Of a DNA stretch of 32,680 nucleotides, positions 32,488-32,680 are shown piece by piece. Source of the stretch: RGIG2206 sp045648425 (GTDB lineage Bacteria > Bacillota > Clostridia > Oscillospirales > Acutalibacteraceae). The stretch is from the NCBI GenBank assembly GCA_045648425.1, contig JAZRNV010000005.1:1-32680 (forward strand), read 5' to 3'. Within the stretch, counting starts at the first letter, position 1; each line of letters opens with the position of its first letter. The notes beneath the pieces were generated by a model. That model had not been told where the DNA came from. It saw nothing but the letters and a program-made list of their open reading frames with translations, and did not search any database. A program made the translations under genes and the position numbers.

Positions 32488-32680
<193 letters not shown>

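Overview
The window looks like a piece of chromosome from an anaerobic, gut-type Clostridia, most likely Oscillospirales (Ruminococcaceae sensu lato). The support is the start of a 16S rRNA gene at the right edge with a Clostridia-like V1 region, a sporulation gene (spoVAE), a class B sortase, Gram-positive lipoprotein signals and strong AGGAGG-type ribosome binding sites. The taxonomic call is an inference from about 190 bases of 16S and gene content.

Layout. (1) 32-5151, + strand: an envelope cluster. Its first gene fuses a degenerate CinA N-terminal domain and a CinA C-terminal (NMN deamidase) domain, through an acidic linker and one membrane helix, to an intact class B sortase with a Ser/Thr/Pro octapeptide tail. 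Its second gene has the same plan without the CinA C-terminal domain, and its sortase domain has lost His, Cys and Arg of the active site. Two small membrane protein genes follow (a COG2426-type protein and a 72-residue protein). (2) 5187-7247, - strand: an overlapping operon of an inositol-monophosphatase-like enzyme, a YhcC-type radical SAM protein and a GNAT acetyltransferase, divergent from a LacX-type aldose epimerase gene (7375-8229). (3) 8562-13419: a solute-binding lipoprotein without permeases, then two tandem GH36-like alpha-galactosidase paralogues on the - strand behind a promoter carrying a perfect palindrome. (4) 13529-15313, - strand: a LicD-family gene and a D-2-hydroxyacid dehydrogenase. 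(5) 15434-23615, + strand: a maltodextrin/glycogen operon (malQ, glycogen phosphorylase, binding protein, two permeases, alpha/beta hydrolase) without its own transport ATPase. (6) 23648-25598: a sugar nucleotidyltransferase, a stand-alone spoVAE and xpt. (7) 25598-28528: an AraC regulator (co-transcribed with xpt) divergent from a sugar isomerase/epimerase plus Gfo/Idh/MocA oxidoreductase pair. (8) 28614-31993, - strand: typA, a zinc-ribbon exonuclease and a membrane protein. (9) 32260 to the end: rRNA promoter, leader and the 5' end of 16S rRNA.

Most of the window is carbohydrate uptake and breakdown plus housekeeping. The most unusual part is the first 4.4 kb. There, a cytoplasmic nucleotide-enzyme fold and an extracellular transpeptidase share one polypeptide, next to a paralogue that keeps the architecture but has lost the catalytic residues. 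This suggests an undescribed trans-membrane module pairing an active sortase with a pseudosortase. The architecture and residue losses are read directly from the sequence; the function is inference.
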